From positions 120,279 to 184,278 of the forward strand of contig NZ_JAGKJI010000022.1 of NCBI RefSeq assembly GCF_020329485.1: 64,000 nucleotides of DNA. The letters run 5' to 3'. Made by a program: the position numbers and the translations under genes. Below the pieces are notes generated by a model. That model ran no database searches and was not told the origin of the DNA. It saw only the letters and a program-made list of their open reading frames with translations. Positions 51,639 through 60,908 of this stretch are shown here, in pieces (position 1 is the first letter of the stretch; each line of letters starts with the position of its first letter). Source of the DNA: Bradyrhizobium cenepequi. GTDB lineage: Bacteria > Pseudomonadota > Alphaproteobacteria > Rhizobiales > Xanthobacteraceae.

Positions 51639-54035
51639 CTACTGTGCCGCGGCCGGCTGCTTCGCCTGCTCCAACGCCTGTGCAATCGCATCGTCGACGC
51701 GCTCCAGCCAGATAAACTCCAGCTTCTCGCGCGCGCCTTGCGGAATGTCGTCGAAGTCGCGTCGGTTGCGCGCCGGCAGCATCACCCGGGTCAGGCCAGC
51801 GGCCGCTGCCGCGACGACTTTCTCCTTGATGCCGCCGACCGGCAGCACCAGGCCGCGGAGCGATATCTCTCCGGTCATGGCGGTGTCGTGCCTCACTGTG
51901 CGATTGGTGAACAGCGAGGACAGCGCGGTGAACATGGCGACGCCGGCGCTCGGGCCATCCTTCGGCGTGGCGCCGGCGGGCACATGGACATGGATGTCGC
52001 TTTTCTCGAAGACGGACGGATCGATCCCGAGCTGCGAGGCGCGGCTCTTCACCAGCGTCAATGCCGCCTGCGCGCTTTCGCGCATGACGTCGCCGAGCTG
52101 GCCGGTGAGGATCAGCCCGCCCTTGCCGGGCACGCGGGTCGCTTCGATGAAAAGAATGTCGCCACCGACCGGGGTCCATGCGAGCCCGGTCGCAACGCCT
52201 GGCACGCTGGTGCGCAAGGCGATCTCGCCTTCGAAACGCGGCTGGCCGAGCACGATCACAAGATCCCTTGCGCCGATCGTCACTTTGCTTGAGCTGCCTT
52301 CCGCGATCTGCACCGCGGCATAGCGCAGTGCCTTGCCGATTTCCCGCTCGAGCGAACGGACACCGGCTTCGCGCGTATAGCCCTTGATGATCGACCGCAG
52401 CGCCTCGTCTTCGATTGTGGCCTGGTCCGGCTTCAGGCCGTTGGCCTCGAGCTGGCGGCGCACCAGATAGCGCCGCGCGATCTCGAGCTTTTCATCCTCG
52501 GTGTAGCCCGGCAGGCTGATGATCTCCATCCGGTCCTGCAACGGTCCCGGAATCGTATCGAGCATGTTCGCGGTCGCGATGAAGGCGACGCGCGAAAGAT
52601 CGAAGGGCACGCCGAGATAGTTGTCGCGGAAGGTCGAATTCTGCTCGGGATCGAGCACCTCGAGCATTGCCGCCGACGGATCGCCCTGGATGCCGCGACC
52701 CATCTTGTCGATCTCGTCCAGCATCATGACGCAGGCGCGAGAGCCGGCTTTCTTGATGCCCTGGATGATGTTGCCGGGCAGGGCGCCGATATAGGTGCGG
52801 CGATGCCCCCGGATTTCCGCTTCGTCGTGCACGCCGCCAAGGCTGACGCGCACGAACGGCCGGTCCATGGCGCGTGCGATCGACTGTCCGAGTGAGGTCT
52901 TGCCGACGCCGGGCGGTCCGACGAAGCACAGGATCGGCGCCTTGCCATGCGGCGCCAGCTTGCGGACCGCGAGATATTCGATGATCCGGGCCTTGATCTT
53001 CTCCAGCCCGAAATGATCCTCATCGAGGATGCGCCTGGCTTCGCGGATATCGATCGGCTTTTCTTCCGGCAGCGCCCAGGGCAGATCGATCAGCCAGTCG
53101 AGATAGCTGCGAACCATGCCGCCCTCGGCGGCGGCCTCGGGCATCCGCTCGTAGCGGCGCAGCTCCTTGCGCGCCTGGCTCTCGGCCTCGGGCGGCATCT
53201 TCGCCTTGTCGATGGCCGCGCTCAGTTCGGCGACTTCCTGCGCCTTGCCTTCGCCTTCGCCGAGCTGGCGCTGGATAGTGGCCATCTGCTCGCGGAGCAG
53301 CACTTCGCGCTGGCGCTCGTCAAGGGCCGCCTTGGTTTTCTGGCCGATCTCGTTGCTCAGCCGCAGCACTTCCAGCCGTTCGGCCAGATAGCGAGAAACC
53401 TTCTCCATCCTGGAGGCGACGTCGATGGTCTCGAGGATCTCCTGCTTTTCCTGCGGCTTGATGTCCATATAGGACGCCGTGAGGTCGGCGAGCGCGCCGG
53501 GAGCCGTGGTTGCCTGGAAGGCGCCGACCAGCTCGGGCGGCGCCTGCGGCAGGAGCTGCACAGCCTCGATCGCCTGCCTCTGCAGATTCATGGAACGCGC
53601 CTCGATCTCGGGCGACGTCGTTGTCGGCTCCGGAATATGAAGCACCCGCGCTGCGAGGAATGGCGTGCCGGGCAGGAAATCAAGAATGCGGGCGCGCTGC
53701 ACTCCCTGGCAGACGATGTGATGGGTTCCGTCGGGCGCGGTGATGTACCTGACGATGTTGGCGATCGTGCAGACGCGGTGCAGGTCATCAGGACCTGGAT
53801 CCTCGATCTCGGCGTGTCGCTGCAGCAGGACTCCAATCGGACGCTGTTCGCGCAGCGCCTGTTGCGCGGCGGCGATCGACTTGGCGCGGGCGATCGTGAC
53901 CGGAGCGATCACGGCCGGAAACAGCACGATGTTGCGGACGGGGACGATGATCAGCGCATCCGAGGGGATCGCGACCGATTCCGCTTTCGCACCGGCTGTC
54001 GCCGAAGCGGGATTTTGATTGTCAGGCGACATCAT
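51639..54035 (-). CDS. lon: Lon-type ATP-dependent protease
   Basis: Cytoplasmic AAA+ serine protease of 798 residues. An N-terminal substrate domain (LIIVPVRNIVLFPAVIAPVT) and coiled segment come first. Walker A GPPGVGKT is at 373-380, Walker B is MMLDEIDKMG, and the catalytic dyad is S696 (KDGPSAG) and K739 (GIKEK), 43 residues apart as in E. coli. It lies 6 bp after an Hsp20 gene rather than with clpX and hupB, so it is likely an extra Lon used in heat or protein stress. Confidence 0.94.
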   Translation of the reverse strand: MMSPDNQNPASATAGAKAESVAIPSDALIIVPVRNIVLFPAVIAPVTIARAKSIAAAQQALREQRPIGVLLQRHAEIEDPGPDDLHRVCTIANIVRYITAPDGTHHIVCQGVQRARILDFLPGTPFLAARVLHIPEPTTTSPEIEARSMNLQRQAIEAVQLLPQAPPELVGAFQATTAPGALADLTASYMDIKPQEKQEILETIDVASRMEKVSRYLAERLEVLRLSNEIGQKTKAALDERQREVLLREQMATIQRQLGEGEGKAQEVAELSAAIDKAKMPPEAESQARKELRRYERMPEAAAEGGMVRSYLDWLIDLPWALPEEKPIDIREARRILDEDHFGLEKIKARIIEYLAVRKLAPHGKAPILCFVGPPGVGKTSLGQSIARAMDRPFVRVSLGGVHDEAEIRGHRRTYIGALPGNIIQGIKKAGSRACVMMLDEIDKMGRGIQGDPSAAMLEVLDPEQNSTFRDNYLGVPFDLSRVAFIATANMLDTIPGPLQDRMEIISLPGYTEDEKLEIARRYLVRRQLEANGLKPDQATIEDEALRSIIKGYTREAGVRSLEREIGKALRYAAVQIAEGSSSKVTIGARDLVIVLGQPRFEGEIALRTSVPGVATGLAWTPVGGDILFIEATRVPGKGGLILTGQLGDVMRESAQAALTLVKSRASQLGIDPSVFEKSDIHVHVPAGATPKDGPSAGVAMFTALSSLFTNRTVRHDTAMTGEISLRGLVLPVGGIKEKVVAAAAAGLTRVMLPARNRRDFDDIPQGAREKLEFIWLERVDDAIAQALEQAKQPAAAQ

Positions 54036-54041
54036 AACTTC

Positions 54042-54446
54042 TCACACGGATTTCGACAGGCGCAACACGACGCATCCATTTTGGGCGCTCCGGCTGACGG
54101 CGTAGCGTCCGGCCGGCAGCGCAATGCGGCGCTCGAACCGGCCTTGCGGCAACTCGAGCCGGTGGATCAGCGCGTCGCGCAGCTCGTCAGGCAATATCCG
54201 TTGCCCCCTGATGATCAGCACGCCGTTCTCGATGATCGCCACCACCTGATCGGGATCGACGCCGGGCAGCGCCACGAAGATCAACAATTCCCGATCGGTC
54301 TCCAGCACGTCGATCGGAGGCTCCCAATTGGGCTCGCGCGGGCTACCCGGCTGCAGGCTGAACAATCTTTGATGCAGCCGTTCGGCGCGCGCGAGCGATT
54401 CGATCGCTTCAGACAACATCCAGTTGACCGGATCTTTTGTCGGCAT
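54042..54446 (-). CDS. Hsp20 / alpha-crystallin small heat-shock protein
   Basis: A 134-residue ATP-independent chaperone. The alpha-crystallin core shows LIFVALPGVDPDQVVAIIEN, VLIIRGQR and the final strand FERRIALPAGRY. It precedes lon by 6 bp in the same operon. TGGAGGCGG is its ribosome site. A ROSE-type thermosensor hairpin was looked for in the leader and not found. Confidence 0.9.
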   Translation of the reverse strand: MPTKDPVNWMLSEAIESLARAERLHQRLFSLQPGSPREPNWEPPIDVLETDRELLIFVALPGVDPDQVVAIIENGVLIIRGQRILPDELRDALIHRLELPQGRFERRIALPAGRYAVSRSAQNGCVVLRLSKSV

Positions 54447-54669
54447 TTGTCGTTCCGCCTCCAGTAAAATTCGCCGCCTGCCGCAAACCTACCTCGAAAG
54501 CGCACCGCTTGCACAGGCACAATGCCGAGCTATGACTTGGCCAACGACCTGGAACCGCAGCGTCGTCTATCCAGGCCGTCGCGGGCGGCCTTGAGCCAGC
54601 TCAATGCAGCGATGGGCCATTTGGTTGTAATCTTTAATTTGTATCGAAATCATCTCACAGGAAGGCCGC

Positions 54670-56022
54670 ATGCAGAACCTCAAACGCGCATTTTGGGGCA
54701 TGCTGGCGGCCTTGGTTCTGCTGTGGCTGCTCGCGGAGCCGTCCGTATCCCAGTCAGCCACGTTCTTTGCGCTTCGCGACAGGATGGTGCAGCTCAGCGG
54801 CGTCGTGGCGATCGGATGCATGAGCGTGGCGATGATCCTGGCGCTGCGGCCACGCTGGCCGGAGCGTTGGCTGGGCGGCCTCGACAAGATGTATCGGCTG
54901 CACAAATGGCTTGGCATCGGCGCGCTCGTCGTCGGCATTATCCATTGGCTCTGGGCCGAGGGCCCGAAATGGGCCGTCGGCTGGGGCCTGATGCAGCGGC
55001 CGGCGCGCGGGCCAAGGCCCATCATCGACAATCCCCTCGAGGCGTATCTCGCGAGCTTGCGCGGCACGGCGGAGGGCGTGGGCGAATGGGCCTTCTATGC
55101 CGCCGTGCTGCTGATCGCGCTGGCCTTGATCCGGTATTTCCCCTACCGGCTGTTCTACAAGACCCATCGGCTGCTCGGCGTCGTCTATCTGGTGCTGGTC
55201 TTTCACGCGGTCGTGTTGATCAAGTTCAGCCACTGGATATCGCCGCTCGGATCGGTGATGACGGTGCTGCTAGCCTGCGGGACCTACGCCGCCATCCTTG
55301 TCCTGTTGCGGCGCGCGGGCGCCGGGCGGCAGGTCAAAGGCAAGATCACCTCGCTGCAATATTATCCGGGCGTGAGGGCACTCGAAACCGAGATCGCGGT
55401 GCCCTGCGGTTGGCCCGGCCACAAGCCGGGCCAGTTCGCCTTCGCCACATCGGACGCCTCGGAAGGCGCGCATCCTTACACCATCGCCTCCGGCTGGCAC
55501 GCCGAACAGCCGAACATAACCTTCATCACCAAGGAGCTCGGCGACCACACCAGCCGCCTGCGCCACAAGCTCAGGATAGGGCAAGAGGTGAAGCTTGAGG
55601 GGCCGTATGGCTGCTTCACGTTCGACGATGACTGTCCGCACCAGATCTGGATCGGCGGCGGGATCGGCATCACACCTTTTGTCGCGCGCATGAAACACAT
55701 GGCGCTGCAGAAAGAGACCCCCGACTGGCCCGAGGGGCAAACCATCGATCTCTTCCACACCACCGCCGATGTCGACGAGGAAGCGCTCGGCAAGCTGGCG
55801 GCCGATGCCAGGTCCGCCGATGTTCTCCTGCATATTCTGATCGATGCCCGCGACGGACACCTGACAGGCGAACGCATACGCGAGCAGGTGCCGCTATGGC
55901 GCGAGGCGAGCATCTGGTTCTGCGGGCCGCCTGGTTTCGGCGAGGCGCTGAAACGTGACTTCGCCGTGCGCGGTTTCCCGGTCAAGGATCGCTTCCACCA
56001 GGAACTGTTCGCGATGCGATGA
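54670..56022 (+). CDS. Ferric-reductase-like flavocytochrome
   Basis: A 450-residue membrane enzyme. The N-terminal half has about six helices with haem-type histidines (YRLHKWLG, GIIHWLW, YKTHRLLG, LVFHAVVL), as in the FRE/NOX family. The C-terminal half is a ferredoxin-NADP-reductase-like domain with HPYTIASG (FAD), LEGPYGCF, IWIGGGIGITPF (NAD) and FCGPPGF. It would pass electrons from NAD(P)H across the membrane to ferric iron or another acceptor. Confidence 0.88.
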   Translation: MQNLKRAFWGMLAALVLLWLLAEPSVSQSATFFALRDRMVQLSGVVAIGCMSVAMILALRPRWPERWLGGLDKMYRLHKWLGIGALVVGIIHWLWAEGPKWAVGWGLMQRPARGPRPIIDNPLEAYLASLRGTAEGVGEWAFYAAVLLIALALIRYFPYRLFYKTHRLLGVVYLVLVFHAVVLIKFSHWISPLGSVMTVLLACGTYAAILVLLRRAGAGRQVKGKITSLQYYPGVRALETEIAVPCGWPGHKPGQFAFATSDASEGAHPYTIASGWHAEQPNITFITKELGDHTSRLRHKLRIGQEVKLEGPYGCFTFDDDCPHQIWIGGGIGITPFVARMKHMALQKETPDWPEGQTIDLFHTTADVDEEALGKLAADARSADVLLHILIDARDGHLTGERIREQVPLWREASIWFCGPPGFGEALKRDFAVRGFPVKDRFHQELFAMR

Positions 56023-56045
56023 GCGGAACATGATCGGGCGCTAAA

Positions 56046-56909
56046 TCACCCTGGCATGGTCGCCAGAATTTCGTCGGCGACGGCATCGGGCAGCTCCTCG
56101 TGGACGGCGAGTTTGCCCTTTGGCAATCGCCTGATCTGCACGTTCGGCAGTTCAGTGAGGGCCTCGATCTCCGCGCGCGACTTCGGCGGCGTCCCGGCGC
56201 CGTAGATCACGAGGATCGGAACGTTCGCGCGACGCGCCAGATCAAGGAACGCCGCGCGGCTATCGACGCGGTCGAGCGCGCCGGTCACGAAGCGTACCGA
56301 GCCATAGCGGGCGCCTTTCGCTTGCGTGACGGCAAGCTTTGCGGCGAGGCGATCGCCGGTCAGCCAATCGGGATCACTGTAGACATGCCCGCTCGCCATC
56401 CTCGAGATCACGAAGCGGCTGACATTGAGCCGGTAGAGCGGCGGGCCGATCACAGGCTGATCGATCGCCGCGCGCACGCGGGCGAACCAGGGGCGCGCAC
56501 CATCCATCATGGTCGGCAACGGCCCGCGCCAGGTCGGCGCGATCAATATGAGACGTTCAATGGTGCCGTGACGGCTAGCCGCCTGATGCAGCGCGTAGGT
56601 CGCCGCATGTCCGGCTGCGATAACGATGTGGGGCGGCGAGATGATCCCGGTCAGGAACCAGTCGAGGAATGCCGAGAGCATGTCGGGTGACCAGTCCGCG
56701 GAGGGGCGCGCCAAGTCGCCGAAGCCAGGCCAATCGACGGCTGTGACATGGAAGCGGGAGGACAGCCGATCAAGCAGAGGGCGCATCTCCTGACGCGTCG
56801 AGATCGAGCTCAAGGCCGGCAGAAGGACAACAGAGCCGCCCTGGCCGGCCCCATCGAGACCGAGCGTGACTTCAATGCTTCCGTGCTTCCATTGGATTGT
56901 TCGCGCCAT
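56046..56909 (-). CDS. Alpha/beta-hydrolase
   Basis: A 287-residue alpha/beta-fold protein from ATG 56909 (AAGGAAGGCGAC upstream). Oxyanion region SVVLLPALSS, TAVDWPGFGDLARP and VHEELPDAVADEI with the C-terminal histidine. The nucleophile elbow reads IAAGHAATYA, where GHAAT replaces the usual GxSxG serine, so classical serine hydrolysis is doubtful. I recall a family of such proteins in Rhizobiales; the substrate is unknown. Confidence 0.78.
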   Translation of the reverse strand: MARTIQWKHGSIEVTLGLDGAGQGGSVVLLPALSSISTRQEMRPLLDRLSSRFHVTAVDWPGFGDLARPSADWSPDMLSAFLDWFLTGIISPPHIVIAAGHAATYALHQAASRHGTIERLILIAPTWRGPLPTMMDGARPWFARVRAAIDQPVIGPPLYRLNVSRFVISRMASGHVYSDPDWLTGDRLAAKLAVTQAKGARYGSVRFVTGALDRVDSRAAFLDLARRANVPILVIYGAGTPPKSRAEIEALTELPNVQIRRLPKGKLAVHEELPDAVADEILATMPG

Positions 56910-57043
56910 GTCGCCTTCCTTGCCGTCGACGCTGTCCGGCCAGTATGGATCCGCTACCACGACAGCAAGGAATGTTCTATCGTCGGCTTGGGTGTCACAG
57001 CGATCACGTGTGCGGGAACGAGGCCGGGCCGACCGCGGCCGAC

Positions 57044-58130
57044 TCATGCGGCCAACAGCTCAAGCCCTTTCCAGTCGAAGTTGACACCATGGCCCGGCCG
57101 CGTCGGCGCCAGCGCCATGCCTTCTTCGAGCACCAGCGGATGCTCGATATAGCGATCGAGGCCGAAGCCGTGCGCCTCAAGATAGGAGCGGTTCGGGCAG
57201 GCCGCGAGCAGATGCACGGTGATGTCGTGCGCGCCGTGGCTGGTGACGGGAAGATTGAAGGCCTCGGCAAGCCGCGCAATCTTCATAAAGGCCGTCACGC
57301 CGCCGCAATTGGTGACGTCAGGCTCCGGATAAGAGACCGCGCTATTGGCGATGTAGTTCTTGAACTCCCAGAGCGTGCGTAAGTTCTCTCCGGCCGCGAT
57401 CGGCACGCCGCCGGCGGCGAGGATCCGGGCGTGGCCGGCGACGTCGTCGGGAATGATCGGCTCTTCAAGCTAGGTGAGATCGAACGGCTGCAACGCTCGC
57501 GCGGCGCGGATGGCTTCCTCTACCGTCCATTTCATGTTGGCGTCGGCCATCAAGGGAAAGCCGTCACCAAGATGCTTGCGCATCGCCTGTACGCGCGCCA
57601 CGTCCGAGCCGAGATCGGGGCGGCCCACCTTCATCTTGATGGCGCGAAAGCCCTTGCCCAGATTGTCGTCGGTCTGCTGCAGCAGCGCCTCGACCGACAG
57701 ATCGAGGTCGATACCGCCGGCATAGCAGGGGACGCGCTGATCGAACCCGCCGAGCAGGCGCCAGAGCGGAAGTTTGGCACGCCGGGCCTTCAAGTCCCAA
57801 AGGGCGATGTCCAGCGCCGAAAGCGCAAGCACGGTAGGGCCGCCGCGCCCGCCATAATGCAGGCCCCACCAGACGTGGTGCCAAAGCGCTTCGGTATCGT
57901 CGGCCTCGCGGCCCTCGATCAATTCGGGAACCTCACGCCGCAGAATGTCGGCGATGGCGCCGCCGTTGCGGCCGACCGTGTAAGTGTAGCCGACGCCCTC
58001 GGCGCCGTCGGAATCGCGTGCGCGAATGGTGATGAGCTCGAACGCCTTGATTTCGCCATGGGTGCTGTCGGACAGTGACCGACAGCGGAATCCGGTAGAG
58101 TCCGGTTTCGATATTCTTGATATGTGCCAT
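57044..58130 (-). pseudogene. Mandelate racemase / muconate lactonising enzyme family, two lesions
   Basis: Enolase-superfamily gene broken in two places. The N-terminus MAHIKNIETGLYRIPLSVT begins at ATG 58130, but the following LSDSTHGEIKAFELITI is in a different frame, the change falling near 58075 (GTCACTGTCC). The barrel then reads on (KGFRAIKMKVGRPD, FPLMADANMKWT) to FDLT, where a TAG at about 57473 replaces the expected Trp of WLEEPIIPDD. Beyond it LEEPIIPDDVAGHARI and IAAGENL continue to the end at 57044. All active-site pieces survive, so decay is recent. Confidence 0.85.
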
Positions 58131-58325
58131 TGCGTTTCCACCTGTTTTTTCTTGCAGGTTAGGACGATGGCGACGGATCGACAATCCCCTCCGACGAGGA
58201 GAGCGTTGCGGATGCCGGCCGTGCGATTTTGAAAGAGTGTTGGCAGGTTCGGGAAGACGGGCTCTGCGACAGAGCGATAGTGGTGCGTACAGAACAGAAC
58301 TATCCATCGTCATCGCGAGGTCTGA

Positions 58326-59384
58326 ATGCCCGAGCCGCGTCCATCTCCCGCACACTCCGTGCTGGGATCGATCGTGCTGATCGGCGTCGTCGTTGCCGGC
58401 AGCGCGGCCGCCTTTGCTTACACCGCGGGATGGCTTTCGCCCGAGCGCCTCACGCCCTGGAAGATGTTGCAGGCGCTGGCGCCGCCCAGCGGCCCAGCGC
58501 TCGGTCACCGCCGCAATCACGCCAAAGGCATCTGCTTCACCGGCGTTTTCGAATCCAATGGCAGTGGCGCGGCGATCTCGCGCGCTTCGGTGCTTGCCGC
58601 CGGCCAGTATCCGGCGCTCGGACGCTTCAATCTGGGCACGCCCAATCCGGATGCCGCGGATGCGTCGGTGCGCGTGCGCGGCATGGGATTGCGGATCACG
58701 CCGCCGAATGGTGAGGAATGGCGCACGGCAATGATCAATGCGCCGGTCTTTGCCGCTTCAACGCCGGAAGGTTTTCACGAACTCCTGCTCGCAGCAGGCA
58801 GCAAGGACACCAACGCCATGAAGGTGTTTGCCCGAGCGCATCCGGAGTTCGCGACGTTCGGCGCCTGGGCCAGGAACGGGCCCTGGACCGGCAGCTATGC
58901 CGAGGATCACTTCAATGGCCTCAACGCTTTCATCTTCACCGACAGTTCCGGCGCTGATCACGCGGTGCGATGGTCGCTGCTGCCGCAGGCGCAGATTATT
59001 CCGGTGGCGCAGGATGATCTCGAGAAGCTTGGCGCTGACTTCCTTAAACAGGAGATCACGCAGCGCGTTCGCAGTGGCCCGCAGCGTTGGACCATGGCGG
59101 TGACCGTTGCCAATCCGAGTGATCCCACCGCGGACCCGACCAAGGCCTGGCCGGAGGATCGTCGCACTATCGATGTTGGCACGCTCGTGGTGCAGCGGAT
59201 CGAGGCCGAGGCGGATGGTCCTTGCCGCGACATCAACTTCGATCCGACCGTCCTGCCTCCGGGCATCCGCACCTCGGACGATCCGTTCCCGGCAGCCCGG
59301 TCGTCAGTCTACGCCAAGTCGTACGATCTCCGCACGGCGGAGGCCAAGGATTATCCACGAATCCCAACGGGCCCGAAGCCATGA
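58326..59384 (+). CDS. Catalase-family peroxidase (SrpA-like)
   Basis: A 352-residue haem protein with an N-terminal membrane anchor or signal (VLGSIVLIGVVVAGSAAAFA). It is the small catalase-fold class: distal histidine H65 in RRNHAKGICFTG, MGLRITPPNGEEWR and proximal tyrosine Y329 in ARSSVYAKSYDLR. Full-length catalase domains at the C-terminus are missing, as usual for SrpA-type proteins. Its stop overlaps a cytochrome b561 gene (ATGA), which probably supplies electrons for a peroxidase reaction in the periplasm. Confidence 0.9.
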   Translation: MPEPRPSPAHSVLGSIVLIGVVVAGSAAAFAYTAGWLSPERLTPWKMLQALAPPSGPALGHRRNHAKGICFTGVFESNGSGAAISRASVLAAGQYPALGRFNLGTPNPDAADASVRVRGMGLRITPPNGEEWRTAMINAPVFAASTPEGFHELLLAAGSKDTNAMKVFARAHPEFATFGAWARNGPWTGSYAEDHFNGLNAFIFTDSSGADHAVRWSLLPQAQIIPVAQDDLEKLGADFLKQEITQRVRSGPQRWTMAVTVANPSDPTADPTKAWPEDRRTIDVGTLVVQRIEAEADGPCRDINFDPTVLPPGIRTSDDPFPAARSSVYAKSYDLRTAEAKDYPRIPTGPKP

Positions 59385-59959
59385 ACGCGATCCGCCATCA
59401 CTTTGCTCCCCTTCAGCGCCTGCTGCACTGGCTCATGGCAATCTGCATTCTGGCGATGCTGTTCATCGGCGTCGGCATGGTCTCCACGATCATGCCGAAA
59501 TACGTCCCGCTGGTCTCGATCCACAAGACGCTCGGCACTGTCATCTTTGTGCTGGCACTGATCCGCCTGGTCACGCGTTTCTATTACGGCGCGCCGCCGC
59601 TGCCGGTTGATCTGCCCGAGCCGATGAAGCTTGCTGCGGAACTGTCGCACTACGCGCTCTACGCGCTGATGATCGGCATGCCCTTGCTCGGCTGGGCCAT
59701 GCTGTCGGCATCCGCCTATCCTGCCGAGCTGTACGGCGGCATCTATCTTCCCGCGCTCCTGCCGCAGAGCGACAGCCTGCATACGCTGTTGTGGAATGCG
59801 CATTTCTATCTGGCCTTCGCATTCTTTGCGCTGATCCTGATGCACGCCGCCGCGGCGCTCTTCCACGCGCTGGTCCGGCATGACGGTGTGTTCGCGGCTA
59901 TGGCGCCGGTGCCGATCCGAGAGGAGGCTACTCAGGTCGAGTACAGAGTGGCTGAGTGA
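59381..59959 (+). CDS. Cytochrome b561
   Basis: A 192-residue four-helix membrane cytochrome. Haem-ligand candidates are H16 in RLLHWLMAI, H48 in VSIHKTLG, and histidines in the last helices (NAHFYLAFAFFALILMHAAA). The start at 59381 is inside the catalase stop, so synthesis is coupled. It likely moves electrons from quinol to the catalase-like partner. Confidence 0.92.
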   Translation: MNAIRHHFAPLQRLLHWLMAICILAMLFIGVGMVSTIMPKYVPLVSIHKTLGTVIFVLALIRLVTRFYYGAPPLPVDLPEPMKLAAELSHYALYALMIGMPLLGWAMLSASAYPAELYGGIYLPALLPQSDSLHTLLWNAHFYLAFAFFALILMHAAAALFHALVRHDGVFAAMAPVPIREEATQVEYRVAE

Positions 59960-60119
59960 CATCACAAGACCCACTTGCGCCGATGCGAGCAAGTGGGTCA
60001 TGACGCTTTCGAGCGATGGTGCCGACGACACTACTCGGCAACGTGCAAAGTCGAAATCGCCGTTCCAGACGCTGGACGGCGTTCGCGCTTGGCTCGCGGC
60101 CCATGTCGACCGTTAGGAG

Positions 60120-60827
60120 CTACTCGAACGACGCGTCGAAGATCTCGATATCGATCAGCGCGGGCTTCGCAATCAGCGTGCCGTCGGGCTCACGCGACAG
60201 GCAACGCCGGAGCGTGGGAATGACGATGTCGTTGAACTTCTGATGCGCCCAGGTCAGGTGCGCGACTGGCGTGCCCGCGGCCTCGTAGTCCAATCGCCGT
60301 TGCAGCCCGTCGCAATCGAAGTAGAAGATCTGCTCCCGCGAATGCGTGACGATGGTCGGCGGAAACAGCGCGCGAAGACGCCGCCAGATCTGGTTGCCGG
60401 TGTTCCAGGGAGGCAGCTCCTCGGTCTCAATTTCAGGTTGCGCAAGCAGGAATGGGGTCGTCAAACAGTTCCAGAGCGAGAGGCCGCAGAAATAGGCCAG
60501 GCGCAGATCGTCCCACGGCGCATCGTCGTGGTGATCCGAAAATGCCGTCTGCGGGTCGCGACACGATTGCAGGATCTCGCCTTGGAGGCTCTGGATCGCG
60601 ACCCAGTCAGGCTGATACAGACCGCATCTGTCGGGAGCGGTGAAGCCGGTGAACTGCAGCGTCTGCACCTCGGTCGATCCCTCCACGACCATGTCCTTGA
60701 GCTGCCCTGCGTTTCCAATGCGGGAGAAAAGCGCGCCATCAATGGAAACGTGGACGGTGAATCTCTTCAACCGACGCCATCGTTCCAGCCCACCGCAGGC
60801 CTCGAGGGCGTCATCAAGCAGTCCCAT
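60120..60827 (-). CDS. Conserved protein of unknown function
   Basis: A 235-residue protein starting MGLLDDALEACGGLERWRRL. The pattern of beta strands (FTVHVSIDGALFSRIG, TLQFTGFTAPDRCGLYQPDW, QIFYFDCDGLQRRLDYEAAG, LIAKPALIDIEIFD) suggests a lipoprotein-sorting-like sheet, but no signal peptide is present. I do not recognise a named family. ATG 60827 is preferred to an in-frame TTG two codons earlier. Confidence 0.7.
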   Translation of the reverse strand: MGLLDDALEACGGLERWRRLKRFTVHVSIDGALFSRIGNAGQLKDMVVEGSTEVQTLQFTGFTAPDRCGLYQPDWVAIQSLQGEILQSCRDPQTAFSDHHDDAPWDDLRLAYFCGLSLWNCLTTPFLLAQPEIETEELPPWNTGNQIWRRLRALFPPTIVTHSREQIFYFDCDGLQRRLDYEAAGTPVAHLTWAHQKFNDIVIPTLRRCLSREPDGTLIAKPALIDIEIFDASFE

Positions 60828-60908
60828 TCGCAAATCCCGTCTTCGACCAGCCCCAAAATCGTACAGGGAGCATGGCCCAGCACGGGCGAATTTGCGCGTT
60901 AGATGTTG

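Noticed and set aside
54447..54560. ROSE-type RNA thermosensor before hsp20
   Set aside because: The characteristic 3' hairpin with the TTGCT/anti-SD motif was not found in the leader.
60000..60116. 38-residue open frame MTLSSDGADD...
   Set aside because: Too short, no clear ribosome site, and no recognisable features; could be real but not supportable.
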